This document shows positions 22,328 to 30,440 of a stretch of DNA of 32,026 nt, in pieces. Every line of letters begins with the position of its first letter. Positions within the stretch are counted from its first letter, which is position 1. Made by a program: the position numbers and the translations under genes. The notes below the pieces were generated by a model. It saw only the letters and a program-made list of their open reading frames with translations. It made no database searches and was not told the DNA's origin. Location: the NCBI GenBank assembly GCA_945862135.1, contig CAMAYE010000013.1:1-32026 (forward strand), read 5' to 3'. This DNA comes from Bordetella parapertussis (lineage in GTDB: Bacteria; Pseudomonadota; Gammaproteobacteria; Burkholderiales; SG8-41).

Positions 22328-23575
22328 TTAAACGTGGCGCAGCGCGGTGATCGGGTCCATGCGCGAGGCTTTCCATGCCGGCTGCAGGCTGGCGAGTCCG
22401 GCGACCACGATCACGATGATCACAATCGTCAGTACATCCGGCGCACTCAGCGAAGGCGACAGCAGCAGGCCTTTTTGCTGGCCGAACGCGTAGGTGATTT
22501 TCCAGACGTTCAGCGCATAGACGGCAGCGAGACTCAATATGACGCCGATGAAGGTACCGGCCACGCCCAGCATCAGTCCTTCGGCGAGGAACATGCCGAG
22601 TATCCGGTTCGGCGGCGTGCCGATGGCGGCAATCGCACCGATTTCGCGGATGCGTTCATACACAGCCATGATCATCACGTTCATGACCGACACCAGCACG
22701 ATGGATATCAGCATGATCTTGATGGCCAGCGTCAGCACGTCGATCATCTTTGCGATGTTTGCGAAGGGGCTGAGGCGCTCCCAGGTATGGAGCTCCAGTG
22801 CATTCTGTCCGGCCTTGTTCTTGACCTCATCCATCACTAATTGCAGCTTGTCGTTGACCCGCTGCAGGCTTTGCGGATCTTTCAGACGGATCGCGATTTC
22901 GCTGACTTCGGCGCCCTGCATGCGCAGCAGTTCACGCGCGTCTTCGATATGGATGTAACCGTCGCGACCGCCCGGCCCGGTGGCGCTTTCCAGCGTGCCG
23001 CGCACCTTGAAGGTCTTGCCGTTGACCGATCCGTCGCGGTTGGTGGCAATCAGCACGATGGTATCGCCGGGGTTGACCTTCAGTCCGCGCGCCACCAGTA
23101 CCGGGATCAGTACTTCGCCGCGCACCACCAGTGGTCCATCACGGACGCCGTCAAGCTGGCGGCCGGCCAGTAGCGGCAGCACGGCGGATTCGGCTTCGGG
23201 CTCGACGCCGTTGATGCGCAGGCTGGTGGTTTCAGTGAAGTTGCTGAACATCGCGCCGAACTTGATGCGCGGTGAAACAGCGGCGACGGCGGGTTCCTCG
23301 CCCAGCATCTTGTTCACTCGCGTGACCATCTGCGGCGTCATGTTCATGTTCAGCGGCAGGCTTTCGATCGAGGCAACATAGCCGCGGCGGTGCACCTGCA
23401 GGTGGCCGAGCATGGAGTCGGTGATCTGCCCGATCATCAATTGCTTGAACGACCCGCTGATCGCCATGAACAGCAGCACTGCAGCGACGCCGATGATGAT
23501 CAGCAGCGAAGTCAGCAGGGTGCGGCGCTGATAACGCAGAAGGTTGCGTGCGGCAAGCTGGATGAGCTTAAACAT
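22328..23575 (-). CDS. ABC transporter permease, LolC/E-MacB (FtsX) type
   Basis: This 415-residue protein has one N-terminal helix (about 22-40, RRTLLTSLLIIIGVAAVLLFM), a long periplasmic domain and three helices near the C-terminus, with AVYERIREIGAIAAIGTPP, the FtsX-family coupling motif. It ends SLQPAWKASRMDPITALRHV, the classic MacB/LolC tail. Such permeases are mechanotransmitters rather than channels and act on periplasmic substrates. The ATG overlaps the end of the ATPase gene by 8 bp. With the LolA-like and barrel genes downstream it forms a dedicated envelope export system. Confidence 0.93.
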   Translation of the reverse strand: MFKLIQLAARNLLRYQRRTLLTSLLIIIGVAAVLLFMAISGSFKQLMIGQITDSMLGHLQVHRRGYVASIESLPLNMNMTPQMVTRVNKMLGEEPAVAAVSPRIKFGAMFSNFTETTSLRINGVEPEAESAVLPLLAGRQLDGVRDGPLVVRGEVLIPVLVARGLKVNPGDTIVLIATNRDGSVNGKTFKVRGTLESATGPGGRDGYIHIEDARELLRMQGAEVSEIAIRLKDPQSLQRVNDKLQLVMDEVKNKAGQNALELHTWERLSPFANIAKMIDVLTLAIKIMLISIVLVSVMNVMIMAVYERIREIGAIAAIGTPPNRILGMFLAEGLMLGVAGTFIGVILSLAAVYALNVWKITYAFGQQKGLLLSPSLSAPDVLTIVIIVIVVAGLASLQPAWKASRMDPITALRHV

Positions 23576-24263
23576 GGAGAGCTCCTGAATTCGCGGCCAG
23601 GCGTCCGTCTTCGAGGGTGTAAGTCACCTCGGCCTCGCGCATGACTTTCGGATCGTGAGTCGAGAACACGAAGGTGGTGCCGAGCTGATCGCGCATTTTT
23701 TTCATCAATTCGATGATGCGGTACGCGGTGTCGTGGTCGAGGTTGGCGGTAGGCTCGTCGGCGAGCACCAGTTTCGAATTGGCAACCAGCGCGCGCGCGA
23801 CGGCGACGCGCTGTTTCTGACCGCCCGACAGCTGATCCGGTCGTTTGTGGGCCTGGTCCGCCATGCCCACGGCATCCAGCATGGCCAGCACCTGGGTGTG
23901 GCGTTTTTCCGGTGCCCAGTTCTGCACCATGATCAGCGGGTATTCGATGTTCTCGTAGGCGGTAAATACCGGAATCAGGTTGAAGTCCTGGAAAATGAAG
24001 CCGATGTGGTTGCCGCGGAAGGTGGCGCTGGCGCGGCGGTCGAGCGACGCGACATCGGTGCCGAGTACCGAAATGTGTCCGCTGGTGGGGTGATCGAGGC
24101 AGCCGATCATGTTCAGCACCGTACTTTTGCCGCTGCCGGACGGGCCGACGAAGGCGACGAACGAGGCCGGTTCAATGGTGAAGTCAACGCCGCGGACGGC
24201 GGGGACATCAACGTCGCCGATGCGGTAGGTCTTGGTGAGTCCTTCGGCGCGGATCAGGCTCAT
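23568..24263 (-). CDS. ABC transporter ATP-binding protein, LolD/MacB type
   Basis: This 231-residue ATPase has Walker A GPSGSGKST, Q-loop FIFQDFNLIP, signature LSGGQKQRVAVARAL, Walker B LVLADEPTANLD and H-loop STHDPKVM, all intact. It belongs to the LolD/MacB/FtsE branch that works with FtsX-type permeases. It is the first gene of the four-gene run and overlaps the permease start by 8 bp. No recognisable regulatory motif is visible in the 118 bp between it and the next minus-strand gene upstream. Confidence 0.95.
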   Translation of the reverse strand: MSLIRAEGLTKTYRIGDVDVPAVRGVDFTIEPASFVAFVGPSGSGKSTVLNMIGCLDHPTSGHISVLGTDVASLDRRASATFRGNHIGFIFQDFNLIPVFTAYENIEYPLIMVQNWAPEKRHTQVLAMLDAVGMADQAHKRPDQLSGGQKQRVAVARALVANSKLVLADEPTANLDHDTAYRIIELMKKMRDQLGTTFVFSTHDPKVMREAEVTYTLEDGRLAANSGALHV

Positions 24264-24381
24264 GGCTTGAAATGTCCGGTGAGGTGTGAGGGGGTCAGTC
24301 TAGGGGGGATGGGCTGCCTGGGATTGATATGGATCAGTACGGCGATAAGCAGAGGTAGCGTTTTGTGATGATTGTCGTTTC

Positions 24382-25605
24382 TCAAGGCTTGGCGGGCTGA
24401 AACACCAGGAAATACTGATTGGGCAGAAACGCATGTTCTTCGCCAAGCTCATACCCAGCCTGTTTCAGCTCGGCCTTGACCTGCTCCGGCGCTATTCGCG
24501 CGGCTTTGGGCGGACCCTCGGGCGAATCCAGACGGAAATCAATCACCGCGAGGCGGCCGCCCGGTTTCAGTGAATTCTGCAACTGGCGGAAATACTGTTC
24601 GCGGTTGTCGACGTGGTGATACACGTCAACAAGGATCACCAGATCAGCTTTCTCGGGCAGTCGTGGATCGCCAGGTTTTGCCTGCACTGCGCTGATGTTT
24701 TTCAGGCCGTCGCGTTTGGCGCGTTCAGCGAGGTACTTCACCATATCCGGTTCGGTGTCGAGGCCGTAGACCTTGCCTTTCGGCAACATGTGCGAAAACC
24801 GAACTGAAAAATAACCTGTGCCCGAGCCGATATCGGCCACCACGGCATCCGGTTTCAGTTTCAGCGCCTGAATGACTTCATGCGGTTTCTGCCAGACATC
24901 ACGTTTCGGGTTGTCGAACACTTTGGCCCACTGCTCGGCGCCGCTGAAACTGTGGTCATGGGTGTGCGGCGTCTGCGTCGCGGCAATGGCCGGTGTCCCG
25001 GTTTGCGCCGTGCGCTGCATCGCGCCACGCGGGCCGTCGGGCCCCATCGCCATGCGCGCGTTCAGGCCGCGGTGAAACGCGGTCGGTCCTTCCTGCACCA
25101 GTTCGGTCACTTCAGTCGCGTGCGCCTGCAGTGCTGCGATGACTTTGGCGTCGCTGGTGGTGCGGGTGACGATGACACCTTTGTCGGTCATCTCCACCAC
25201 GGATTTGATCTTGTCGGCGTTGTCGAAAATCACCGGCAAGGTGGTGCTGAAAATGTTGAATTCCCGGCCGTCCTTCAGGCGGCCCGACATGCTGGCGACA
25301 TGCGCCTTGATGGCCTGCGCTACTTTCGGATCGTCGGACTCGGTGACGGTTTTGATGCCGTCAGGCAAATTGGTCACGGTGCGTTTGATCTTCGTGTTGT
25401 TGTGCACGAGATCCATCACCAGTCCCATGTCCGCGGCAGAGCCGGCGTCCTGCTTGGTCAGCATGCCCACCGGACCTCTCATCATGCCGCCGCCCGCGCC
25501 ATGCTGCATGCCGTGTTGCATACCCATACCCTGTGACTGCGCAAAAACGGCGAAGGGGCCCAGCGCCAGTGTTGTGGCGATGATGAACCGGGCGGCATGT
25601 TTCAT
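24382..25605 (-). CDS. Exported fusion: duplicated small domain plus SAM-dependent methyltransferase fold
   Basis: This 407-residue protein begins with a signal peptide (1-23, AVFAQ) and a Met/His/Gly stretch (GMGMQHGMQHGAGGGMMRG). Residues 73-106 and 133-166 look like two copies of one unit (IKRTVTNLPDGIKTVTES and IKSVVEMTDKGVIVTRTT, each followed by an Asp and a helix ending in AHxxxM/V). After a His-rich linker (TPHTHDHSF) comes a class I methyltransferase domain with motif I VVADIGSGTGYFSVRF (256-270) and DLVILVDVYHHV. Export of a SAM-dependent enzyme is puzzling since SAM is cytosolic. Related exported methyltransferase-fold proteins exist in databases, but the fused N-terminal unit is unusual to me. 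The gene follows a terminator and a CpxP-like gene on the same strand. Confidence 0.85.
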   Translation of the reverse strand: MKHAARFIIATTLALGPFAVFAQSQGMGMQHGMQHGAGGGMMRGPVGMLTKQDAGSAADMGLVMDLVHNNTKIKRTVTNLPDGIKTVTESDDPKVAQAIKAHVASMSGRLKDGREFNIFSTTLPVIFDNADKIKSVVEMTDKGVIVTRTTSDAKVIAALQAHATEVTELVQEGPTAFHRGLNARMAMGPDGPRGAMQRTAQTGTPAIAATQTPHTHDHSFSGAEQWAKVFDNPKRDVWQKPHEVIQALKLKPDAVVADIGSGTGYFSVRFSHMLPKGKVYGLDTEPDMVKYLAERAKRDGLKNISAVQAKPGDPRLPEKADLVILVDVYHHVDNREQYFRQLQNSLKPGGRLAVIDFRLDSPEGPPKAARIAPEQVKAELKQAGYELGEEHAFLPNQYFLVFQPAKP

Positions 25606-25640
25606 GGTGTTCTCCTGGCGTAATCGTTTGCGTCTGTTAT

Positions 25641-25674
25641 AAAAAAAGAACGGGGCGTTTGTTATCGCCCCGTT
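25641..25674 (-). terminator. Strong rho-independent terminator
   Basis: Minus-strand reading: AACGGGGCG (25674-25666), loop of eight bases, CGCCCCGTT (25657-25649), then CTTTTTTT (25648-25641). The stem is a perfect 9 bp and ends 15 bp after the stop of the Met/Gln-rich protein gene, so it should separate that gene from the methyltransferase fusion downstream. Confidence 0.92.
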
Positions 25675-25688
25675 TTACTGCAAGCCGA

Positions 25689-26156
25689 TCAGTTGGCCTG
25701 CGTGGCCGGTGCTGCATTCGGGCCCATGCCGCGACCCTGATGATTGCGGTGCTCCGGCAGTGTGATGCCTTTTTCCGTGGCACGTTTCTGCATCTCGATG
25801 TGGTTGGCTTCCGCGATCTGCTGGCGCTCTTCCGGGGACTGGGCGTTGCGCATTTTGTCGCGCATCGCAGTACGCTCATCCGGCGTCATCAGTTGCTGGC
25901 CGGCCTGCGGGGTGGCGCTCCGGGCTTTCGCACCGTCGCAGCCCTGGCCCTGGTTTTGTCCCATGGCGGCGTGTTTGCCACCGTGGTTCATGCCCTGCAT
26001 GCGGCCTTGGCCCATGTTGCCCTGCATCTGTTGCTGGCAGCCTTGCTGTGCATTCTGGCCCGCGCAGTTGCCCATCTGGCCCGGGTGGGCGTAGGCGACG
26101 GCGGCAACGCCGAGAGAAAGCGCGACTGCGGTGGCGATTTTGTTGATGGTTTTCAT
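25689..26156 (-). CDS. Met/Gln/His-rich exported protein, CpxP-like
   Basis: From the ATG at 26156, with AAAGGAT upstream, this gives 155 residues: signal peptide (1-23, AVAYA), a Gln/Met/Gly/His-rich tract (NAQQGCQQQMQGNMGQGRMQ), then helical sequence with LMTPDERTAMRDKMRNAQSPEERQQI, reminiscent of the LTxxQ/CpxP-Spy-type repeats. Such periplasmic proteins are chaperones or metal binders made under envelope stress. It is divergent from an OmpR/EnvZ-type two-component system 250 bp away, the arrangement of cpxP with cpxRA. Metal binding by the Met/His tract is inferred. Confidence 0.75.
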   Translation of the reverse strand: MKTINKIATAVALSLGVAAVAYAHPGQMGNCAGQNAQQGCQQQMQGNMGQGRMQGMNHGGKHAAMGQNQGQGCDGAKARSATPQAGQQLMTPDERTAMRDKMRNAQSPEERQQIAEANHIEMQKRATEKGITLPEHRNHQGRGMGPNAAPATQAN

Positions 26157-26245
26157 GATGGCATCCTTTGCATGATGGTTATGGAGGTTTACCTTGGAAG
26201 TCCTTGTGCTGCAGTTCAGGTCATTCCGGGCTCTCAAAGTGATTT

Positions 26246-26267
26246 CATTAACGCATTAACCTGTAAC
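26246..26267. repeat. Short direct repeats in the divergent promoter region of the two-component system
   Basis: CATTAAC at 26246-26252 and again at 26254-26260, followed by CTGTAAC at 26261-26267. The period is 7-8 bp, between the CpxP-like and response-regulator genes. OmpR-family regulators usually bind direct repeats; the observed period is short, so this is only a candidate site. Confidence 0.35.
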
Positions 26268-26406
26268 CCAACTGTGTCAGGCAAGCGGCTTTTGGTATCG
26301 CTGCTTTGCAGGTGCAGACCGCTTGATACACTGCGTTACAATTTTCCCGGGCCGATTCCCGCTGAATGACTCGTGTGATACCCGCCGCTCCGGTATAAAT
26401 GAATCC

Positions 26407-27138
26407 ATGGGAGCCATGAACACGCCCGACCACATCCTCGTGGTGGATGACGACACCGAGATTCGCAGCCTGCTGCACGAATATCTGCAGAAGCAGGGTT
26501 ATCGCGTCACTGCGGTGGCCGACGGCAGGGGGCTGCGTACCGCGGTGGCCACATCACACCCCGACTTGATTATCCTCGACCTGATGCTGCCCGGCGAGGA
26601 CGGCTTGACGTTGTGCCGCGACCTGCGCGCCAAATCCGAAATCCCGATCATCATGCTCACCGCACGCGGCGACGAGACCGACCGTATCGTCGGCCTGGAG
26701 CTCGGCGCTGACGACTACATTGCCAAACCGTTCAGCCCGCGTGAACTGCTGGCACGCATCAAGAGTGTGCTGCGGCGCGCACGTGCGCTGCCGGAAAACC
26801 TGAAGACCGAAGAGTCCGGCCTGTTCCGTTTTGCCGGATGGACGCTGGATGCCGCCACGCGCAACCTGACATCACCGCAGGGCGTGGTTGTCGCGCTGTC
26901 GGGCACCGACTTCCGTTTGCTGAAGATTTTTGTCGATCATCCCAACCGCGTGCTGACGCGTGACCAGCTGATCGACCTGATGCTGTCGCGCGACGCCGGC
27001 CCTTATGACCGCGCCATCGATGTGCAGGTCAGTCGCCTGCGCCAGCGCCTCGGTGAAGACGCCAAGGAGCCGGCGATCATCAAGACCGTGCGCGGGCAGG
27101 GCTATGTCTTCGCCGCACACGTTGAGGCGGCATCTTGA
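26407..27138 (+). CDS. OmpR/PhoB-family response regulator
   Basis: From ATG 26407 this gives 243 residues: a receiver domain with acidic pocket VVDDDTE, phosphoacceptor in LIILDLMLPGEDG, conserved Thr (IIMLTARG) and Lys (YIAKPFSPREL), then a winged-helix domain with SGTDFRLLKIFVDHPNRVL and IKTVRGQGYVFA. An ATG at 26416 is equally possible. The upstream extension to 26323 encodes no domain and is rejected. It overlaps the sensor-kinase start by one base (TGATG). It probably controls the divergent CpxP-like gene and itself. Confidence 0.93.
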   Translation: MGAMNTPDHILVVDDDTEIRSLLHEYLQKQGYRVTAVADGRGLRTAVATSHPDLIILDLMLPGEDGLTLCRDLRAKSEIPIIMLTARGDETDRIVGLELGADDYIAKPFSPRELLARIKSVLRRARALPENLKTEESGLFRFAGWTLDAATRNLTSPQGVVVALSGTDFRLLKIFVDHPNRVLTRDQLIDLMLSRDAGPYDRAIDVQVSRLRQRLGEDAKEPAIIKTVRGQGYVFAAHVEAAS

Positions 27139-28547
27139 TGAACCTGCTGCCACGCTCGCTGTTCAGTCGCCTGGTGCTGGTGCTGCTGGGCGGATTGCTG
27201 ACAGCGCAGCTGCTGAGTTTTGCCGTCCACATGCATGATCGCAGCGAATTGTTGATGCAGGCCAGCGGCATGCAATCGGCGCAGCGTATTGCCGACATCG
27301 TCAATCTTCTCGATACGCTGACGCCGCCGGAACGCCAGAAAATCGTCAAGGTACTGGCGGCACCACCAATGGCGGTGAGTCTGGACCGTCCGCCACTGAC
27401 GCCTGCCGATGCGGCCAGTGAATCCGGCGCGCGTGCAGTGTTGTTTGCATCTGTGCTGCGGCGTTTTCTCGGTGAGGATCGCAATGTGGTGGTCGGCATG
27501 GCCGTGGGCGGTCCGTACCCGGGTGGTACCTATCCGGGCGGCGGCGCGATGCGCGGGCCTGGCAGTGCGGGAGAGTGGACTCCACCGATGATGCGTCACG
27601 GCGGTGGCTCCGGCGGTCTCACCTTTATCGCGCAGGTTGCCTTGCGCGACGGCACGAAGGTAACTTTTGATGCGCGCCAGCCGCAGGCCACCGAGAGCTG
27701 GCCCTATCGTGTACTGCTGAGCATCGTGTTGTTGCTGGCAGCGGTGATCGGGGTATCGCTGATCGCGGTGCGCTGGGCGACAAGGCCGCTGAAAACTTTG
27801 GCTGATGCTGCCGATGAACTCGGCAAAAACATCAATCGTCCGCCGCTGGCGGAAACCGGCCCCACCGAAGTGGCGCGCGCTGCGCGTGCCTTCAACACCA
27901 TGCAGTCGCGGCTCGCGGCGTACCTGCGCGAACGCACCCAGGTGCTGGCGGCCATGTCTCATGACCTCAAGACGCCGATCACGCGCCTGCGATTGCGTGC
28001 CGAATTGCTCGACGATGCGCAACTGCGCGCAAAGTTCAGCAACGACCTGCAGGAAATGGAAGCCATGGTGGCTTCGGCGCTGGATTTCCTGCGCGGCATG
28101 GACAATGGCGAACCGGTGCAGCCGGTGGATGTGAACGCGCTGCTCGAAAGTTTGCAGGCTGATCTGCACGAGACCGGTGGTGTGGTGACGATCGAGGGTC
28201 AGGCCACTGGACCTTATCCGGGTCGACCGCAGGCGCTGAAACGCTGCCTTGCCAATCTGCTCGAAAACGCCATCAAGTACGGCCAGAGCGCGCAGGTGCT
28301 TGTGGATGACAATGCCGAACGTTTGCAGATCAGCATTCTTGATCAAGGCCCCGGCTTGCCGCCCGATCAACTGACCAAAGTGTTCGAACCGTTTTATCGC
28401 GTTGAAGGTTCACGCAACCGCGACACCGGCGGCACCGGACTGGGGCTGGCGATTGCGAAGAACGTGGCAGAGCTGCATGGCGGCGACATTGCCTTGCGCA
28501 ACCGTAGCGAGGGTGGATTGGCTGCGCTGCTGACGCTGCCGCGCTGA
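27138..28547 (+). CDS. Sensor histidine kinase, EnvZ/CpxA-like
   Basis: This 469-residue protein has TM1 (about 9-30), a periplasmic loop containing a Gly/Pro-rich stretch (GGPYPGGTYPGGGAMRGPG), TM2 (about 190-212), HAMP (RWATRPLKTLADAADEL), phospho-His in LAAMSHDLKTPITRLRLR, and ATP-binding boxes NLLENAIKYG, ILDQGPGLP and GGTGLGLAIAKN. The start is the ATG in TGATG, next to the regulator stop; a TTG codon lies directly before it. The unusual Gly/Pro/Met-rich periplasmic segment could sense metal or envelope state, which is speculation. It forms a two-gene operon with the regulator. Confidence 0.94.
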   Translation: MNLLPRSLFSRLVLVLLGGLLTAQLLSFAVHMHDRSELLMQASGMQSAQRIADIVNLLDTLTPPERQKIVKVLAAPPMAVSLDRPPLTPADAASESGARAVLFASVLRRFLGEDRNVVVGMAVGGPYPGGTYPGGGAMRGPGSAGEWTPPMMRHGGGSGGLTFIAQVALRDGTKVTFDARQPQATESWPYRVLLSIVLLLAAVIGVSLIAVRWATRPLKTLADAADELGKNINRPPLAETGPTEVARAARAFNTMQSRLAAYLRERTQVLAAMSHDLKTPITRLRLRAELLDDAQLRAKFSNDLQEMEAMVASALDFLRGMDNGEPVQPVDVNALLESLQADLHETGGVVTIEGQATGPYPGRPQALKRCLANLLENAIKYGQSAQVLVDDNAERLQISILDQGPGLPPDQLTKVFEPFYRVEGSRNRDTGGTGLGLAIAKNVAELHGGDIALRNRSEGGLAALLTLPR

Positions 28548-28675
28548 GGGGCAAGGTTCTCGTGGGTGCAGACCTGCGTTATCCTCGGGCACGACTGTAC
28601 CGGCAGTGGTCGGCACGTGACGTAAAAAATAATTTAATAATCAAGTATTTAAAATAATCGCAGAGGAGTATCACC

Positions 28676-29632
28676 ATGAAATCACTGATTGCCGGCATCG
28701 TCGGCGTCACTCTGGCGTTCAGCAGCACTGCATACGCTCAGGAAAAATATCCGACCAAACCCATCCGCATGATCATCGGTTACGCCCCCGGCGGCGGCAG
28801 CGACATCATGGGGCGCTTGATGGCGCCGCAGATCACCGAGGCGCTGGGACAGCAGGTCATCGTCGAGAACCGCGCCGGCCAGGCGCAGAACATTGCCGCG
28901 GAATTCATCGTCCGCCAACCGGCCGACGGCTACACGATATTCCTGAGCTCGGCGGCGCTGGGCGTCAATGCCACGCTGTATCCCAAACTGAACTATGACC
29001 CGGTCAAGGATTTCATCCCGGTCGCGGTATTTGCTTCCAGCGCCAACCTGCTGATGACACATCCGTCAGTGCCGGCGAAAACCGTCAAGGAATTCATCGC
29101 CGTCGTCAAAAAGAACCCGGGCAAGATGAACTACTCCTCGTCGGGCAGCGGCAGCACGCAGCACTTGTCAGGTGAAATGCTCAAACTGTTCATCAAGGGC
29201 GACTTCACCCACATCCCGTACAAGGGTACCGGCCCTTCGCTGACCGCGCTGGCCAGCGGCGAAGTCGAGTTCTCGTTCAGCAACATCCCCGCCGCGCAGC
29301 CGCTGCTCAATCGCTTTCGTGTGCTCGGCATCACCAGTCAGAAACGTTCGACACTGATGCCGGAAGTGCCGACCATGATCGAAGGCGGCTTGCCCGGTTT
29401 CGTCACGCAGACCTGGTACGGCATGCTGGTCACCCGCGGCACGCCGCAGCACATCGTCGATGCACTGAACAAAGTCGCGGTCAACGCGGTGAAACGCGAA
29501 GACTTCCGCAACCGCATCCTGCAGATGGGTTCCGACCCGATCGCCGAATCGCCGGAGTATTTCAGGAAGATGCTGGCGGAGGAGATTGAGCGTTGGGGTA
29601 AGGTGGTGCGGGCTTCGGGGATTAAGCCTTAA
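28676..29632 (+). CDS. Bug-family (TctC) tripartite tricarboxylate transporter substrate-binding protein
   Basis: This 318-residue protein has a signal peptide (1-21, AYAQ) and the Bug hallmarks YPTKPIRMIIGYAPGGGSDIMGRL, VIVENRAGQAQNIAAEFIV, DGYTIFLSSAALGVN, MNYSSSGSGSTQHLSGEML and FTHIPYKGTGPSLTAL. AGAGGAG precedes the ATG. The family is greatly expanded in Burkholderiales, and members bind carboxylates or related solutes. No TctA/TctB membrane subunits are adjacent, so this is an orphan receptor. Ligand unknown. Confidence 0.95.
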   Translation: MKSLIAGIVGVTLAFSSTAYAQEKYPTKPIRMIIGYAPGGGSDIMGRLMAPQITEALGQQVIVENRAGQAQNIAAEFIVRQPADGYTIFLSSAALGVNATLYPKLNYDPVKDFIPVAVFASSANLLMTHPSVPAKTVKEFIAVVKKNPGKMNYSSSGSGSTQHLSGEMLKLFIKGDFTHIPYKGTGPSLTALASGEVEFSFSNIPAAQPLLNRFRVLGITSQKRSTLMPEVPTMIEGGLPGFVTQTWYGMLVTRGTPQHIVDALNKVAVNAVKREDFRNRILQMGSDPIAESPEYFRKMLAEEIERWGKVVRASGIKP

Positions 29633-29636
29633 GCCA

Positions 29637-30341
29637 TTGAAAATAGTTAGCTGGAACTGTAACGGCGCGCTAAGAAAAAAACTTGGCGCGCTGTCTGCTT
29701 TAAAGGCCGACATTTACGTTATTCAAGAGTGCGAGGATCCGTTGCGTTGTCCGGATGCCGAGTACAAAGCTTGGGCCGGCAACCATCTATGGGTTGGTGA
29801 AAATAAGAGCCGCGGCCTCGGTGTTTTTGCAAGCCAGGGGATAACGTTGGAGCGGGTGGTGCTTGATCCCGGGCCGCTGCAACTCTTTCTCCCTTGCATT
29901 GTGGCTAGCCGAATGGCCTTGCTGGCTGTTTGGACTCGAGAGGCGAATTCGCCAACGTTCCGATACATAGGGCAACTCTGGAAGTACTTGCAACTTCACC
30001 AAAATTTTCTACGAAATAAAGAAGATGCAATTCTCATTGGCGACTTAAACAGCAATACCCGATGGGATGTTTGGGATCGTTGGTGGAATCACAGCGATGT
30101 TCTAAAGCATTTGCAAGGGTTGGGTTTGGAGAGTCTGTATCACTTCAATCGATCTGAACCGCAAGGCCAGGAATCAACCCCTACGTTTTTTATGAACAGG
30201 CGGATCACAAAGCCATATCACATTGATTATGCATTTCTTTCATCTAATATTCTGCAGGGCGCATTACTTCAAGTTGGTGAGCCTAATGTTTGGCTTGAGT
30301 ATAGTGATCACATGCCTTTGATAGTGACACTCGCGAATTGA
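29637..30341 (+). CDS. Endonuclease/exonuclease/phosphatase-family protein
   Basis: From the TTG at 29637 this gives 234 residues beginning LKIVSWNCNGALRKK; an earlier in-frame TTG at 29586 would overlap the preceding gene. EEP-fold motifs are visible: WNCNG, YVIQECED (catalytic Glu), ILIGDLNSN (Asp/Asn), HIDYAFLSS and SDHMPLI (Asp-His). Members cleave DNA, RNA or phosphoesters. It is markedly richer in A and T than its neighbours, sits four bases after the Bug gene and is followed by REP-like hairpins and a toxin-antitoxin-like pair, suggesting horizontal acquisition. Real substrate unknown. The TTG start and lack of a clear ribosome site leave the start uncertain. Confidence 0.82.
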   Translation: MKIVSWNCNGALRKKLGALSALKADIYVIQECEDPLRCPDAEYKAWAGNHLWVGENKSRGLGVFASQGITLERVVLDPGPLQLFLPCIVASRMALLAVWTREANSPTFRYIGQLWKYLQLHQNFLRNKEDAILIGDLNSNTRWDVWDRWWNHSDVLKHLQGLGLESLYHFNRSEPQGQESTPTFFMNRRITKPYHIDYAFLSSNILQGALLQVGEPNVWLEYSDHMPLIVTLAN

Positions 30342-30351
30342 GCTTGCGTGG

Positions 30352-30419
30352 CCCGTATGCAACGAAGTGAAATACGGGGTCAAGCGGCGGCCAACCCGTA
30401 ATCCGTTACTCCTTACGGG
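30352..30419. repeat. Two REP-like palindromic hairpins
   Basis: CCCGTAT (30352-30358) pairs with ATACGGG (30372-30378), and CCCGTAA (30395-30401) pairs with TTACGGG (30413-30419). Both are perfect 7-bp stems with loops of 13 and 11 bases, 16 bp apart, sharing the CCCGTA core. They fill the gap between the nuclease-family gene and the toxin-like gene. The layout is like REP/REPIN elements. Confidence 0.55.
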
Positions 30420-30440
30420 CTACACCCCGTTCCGACGCCC

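Noticed and set aside
26323-26342. TTGATA and TACAAT as a promoter pair for the response regulator
   Set aside because: The spacer is only 8 bp, far from the required 16-18 bp.
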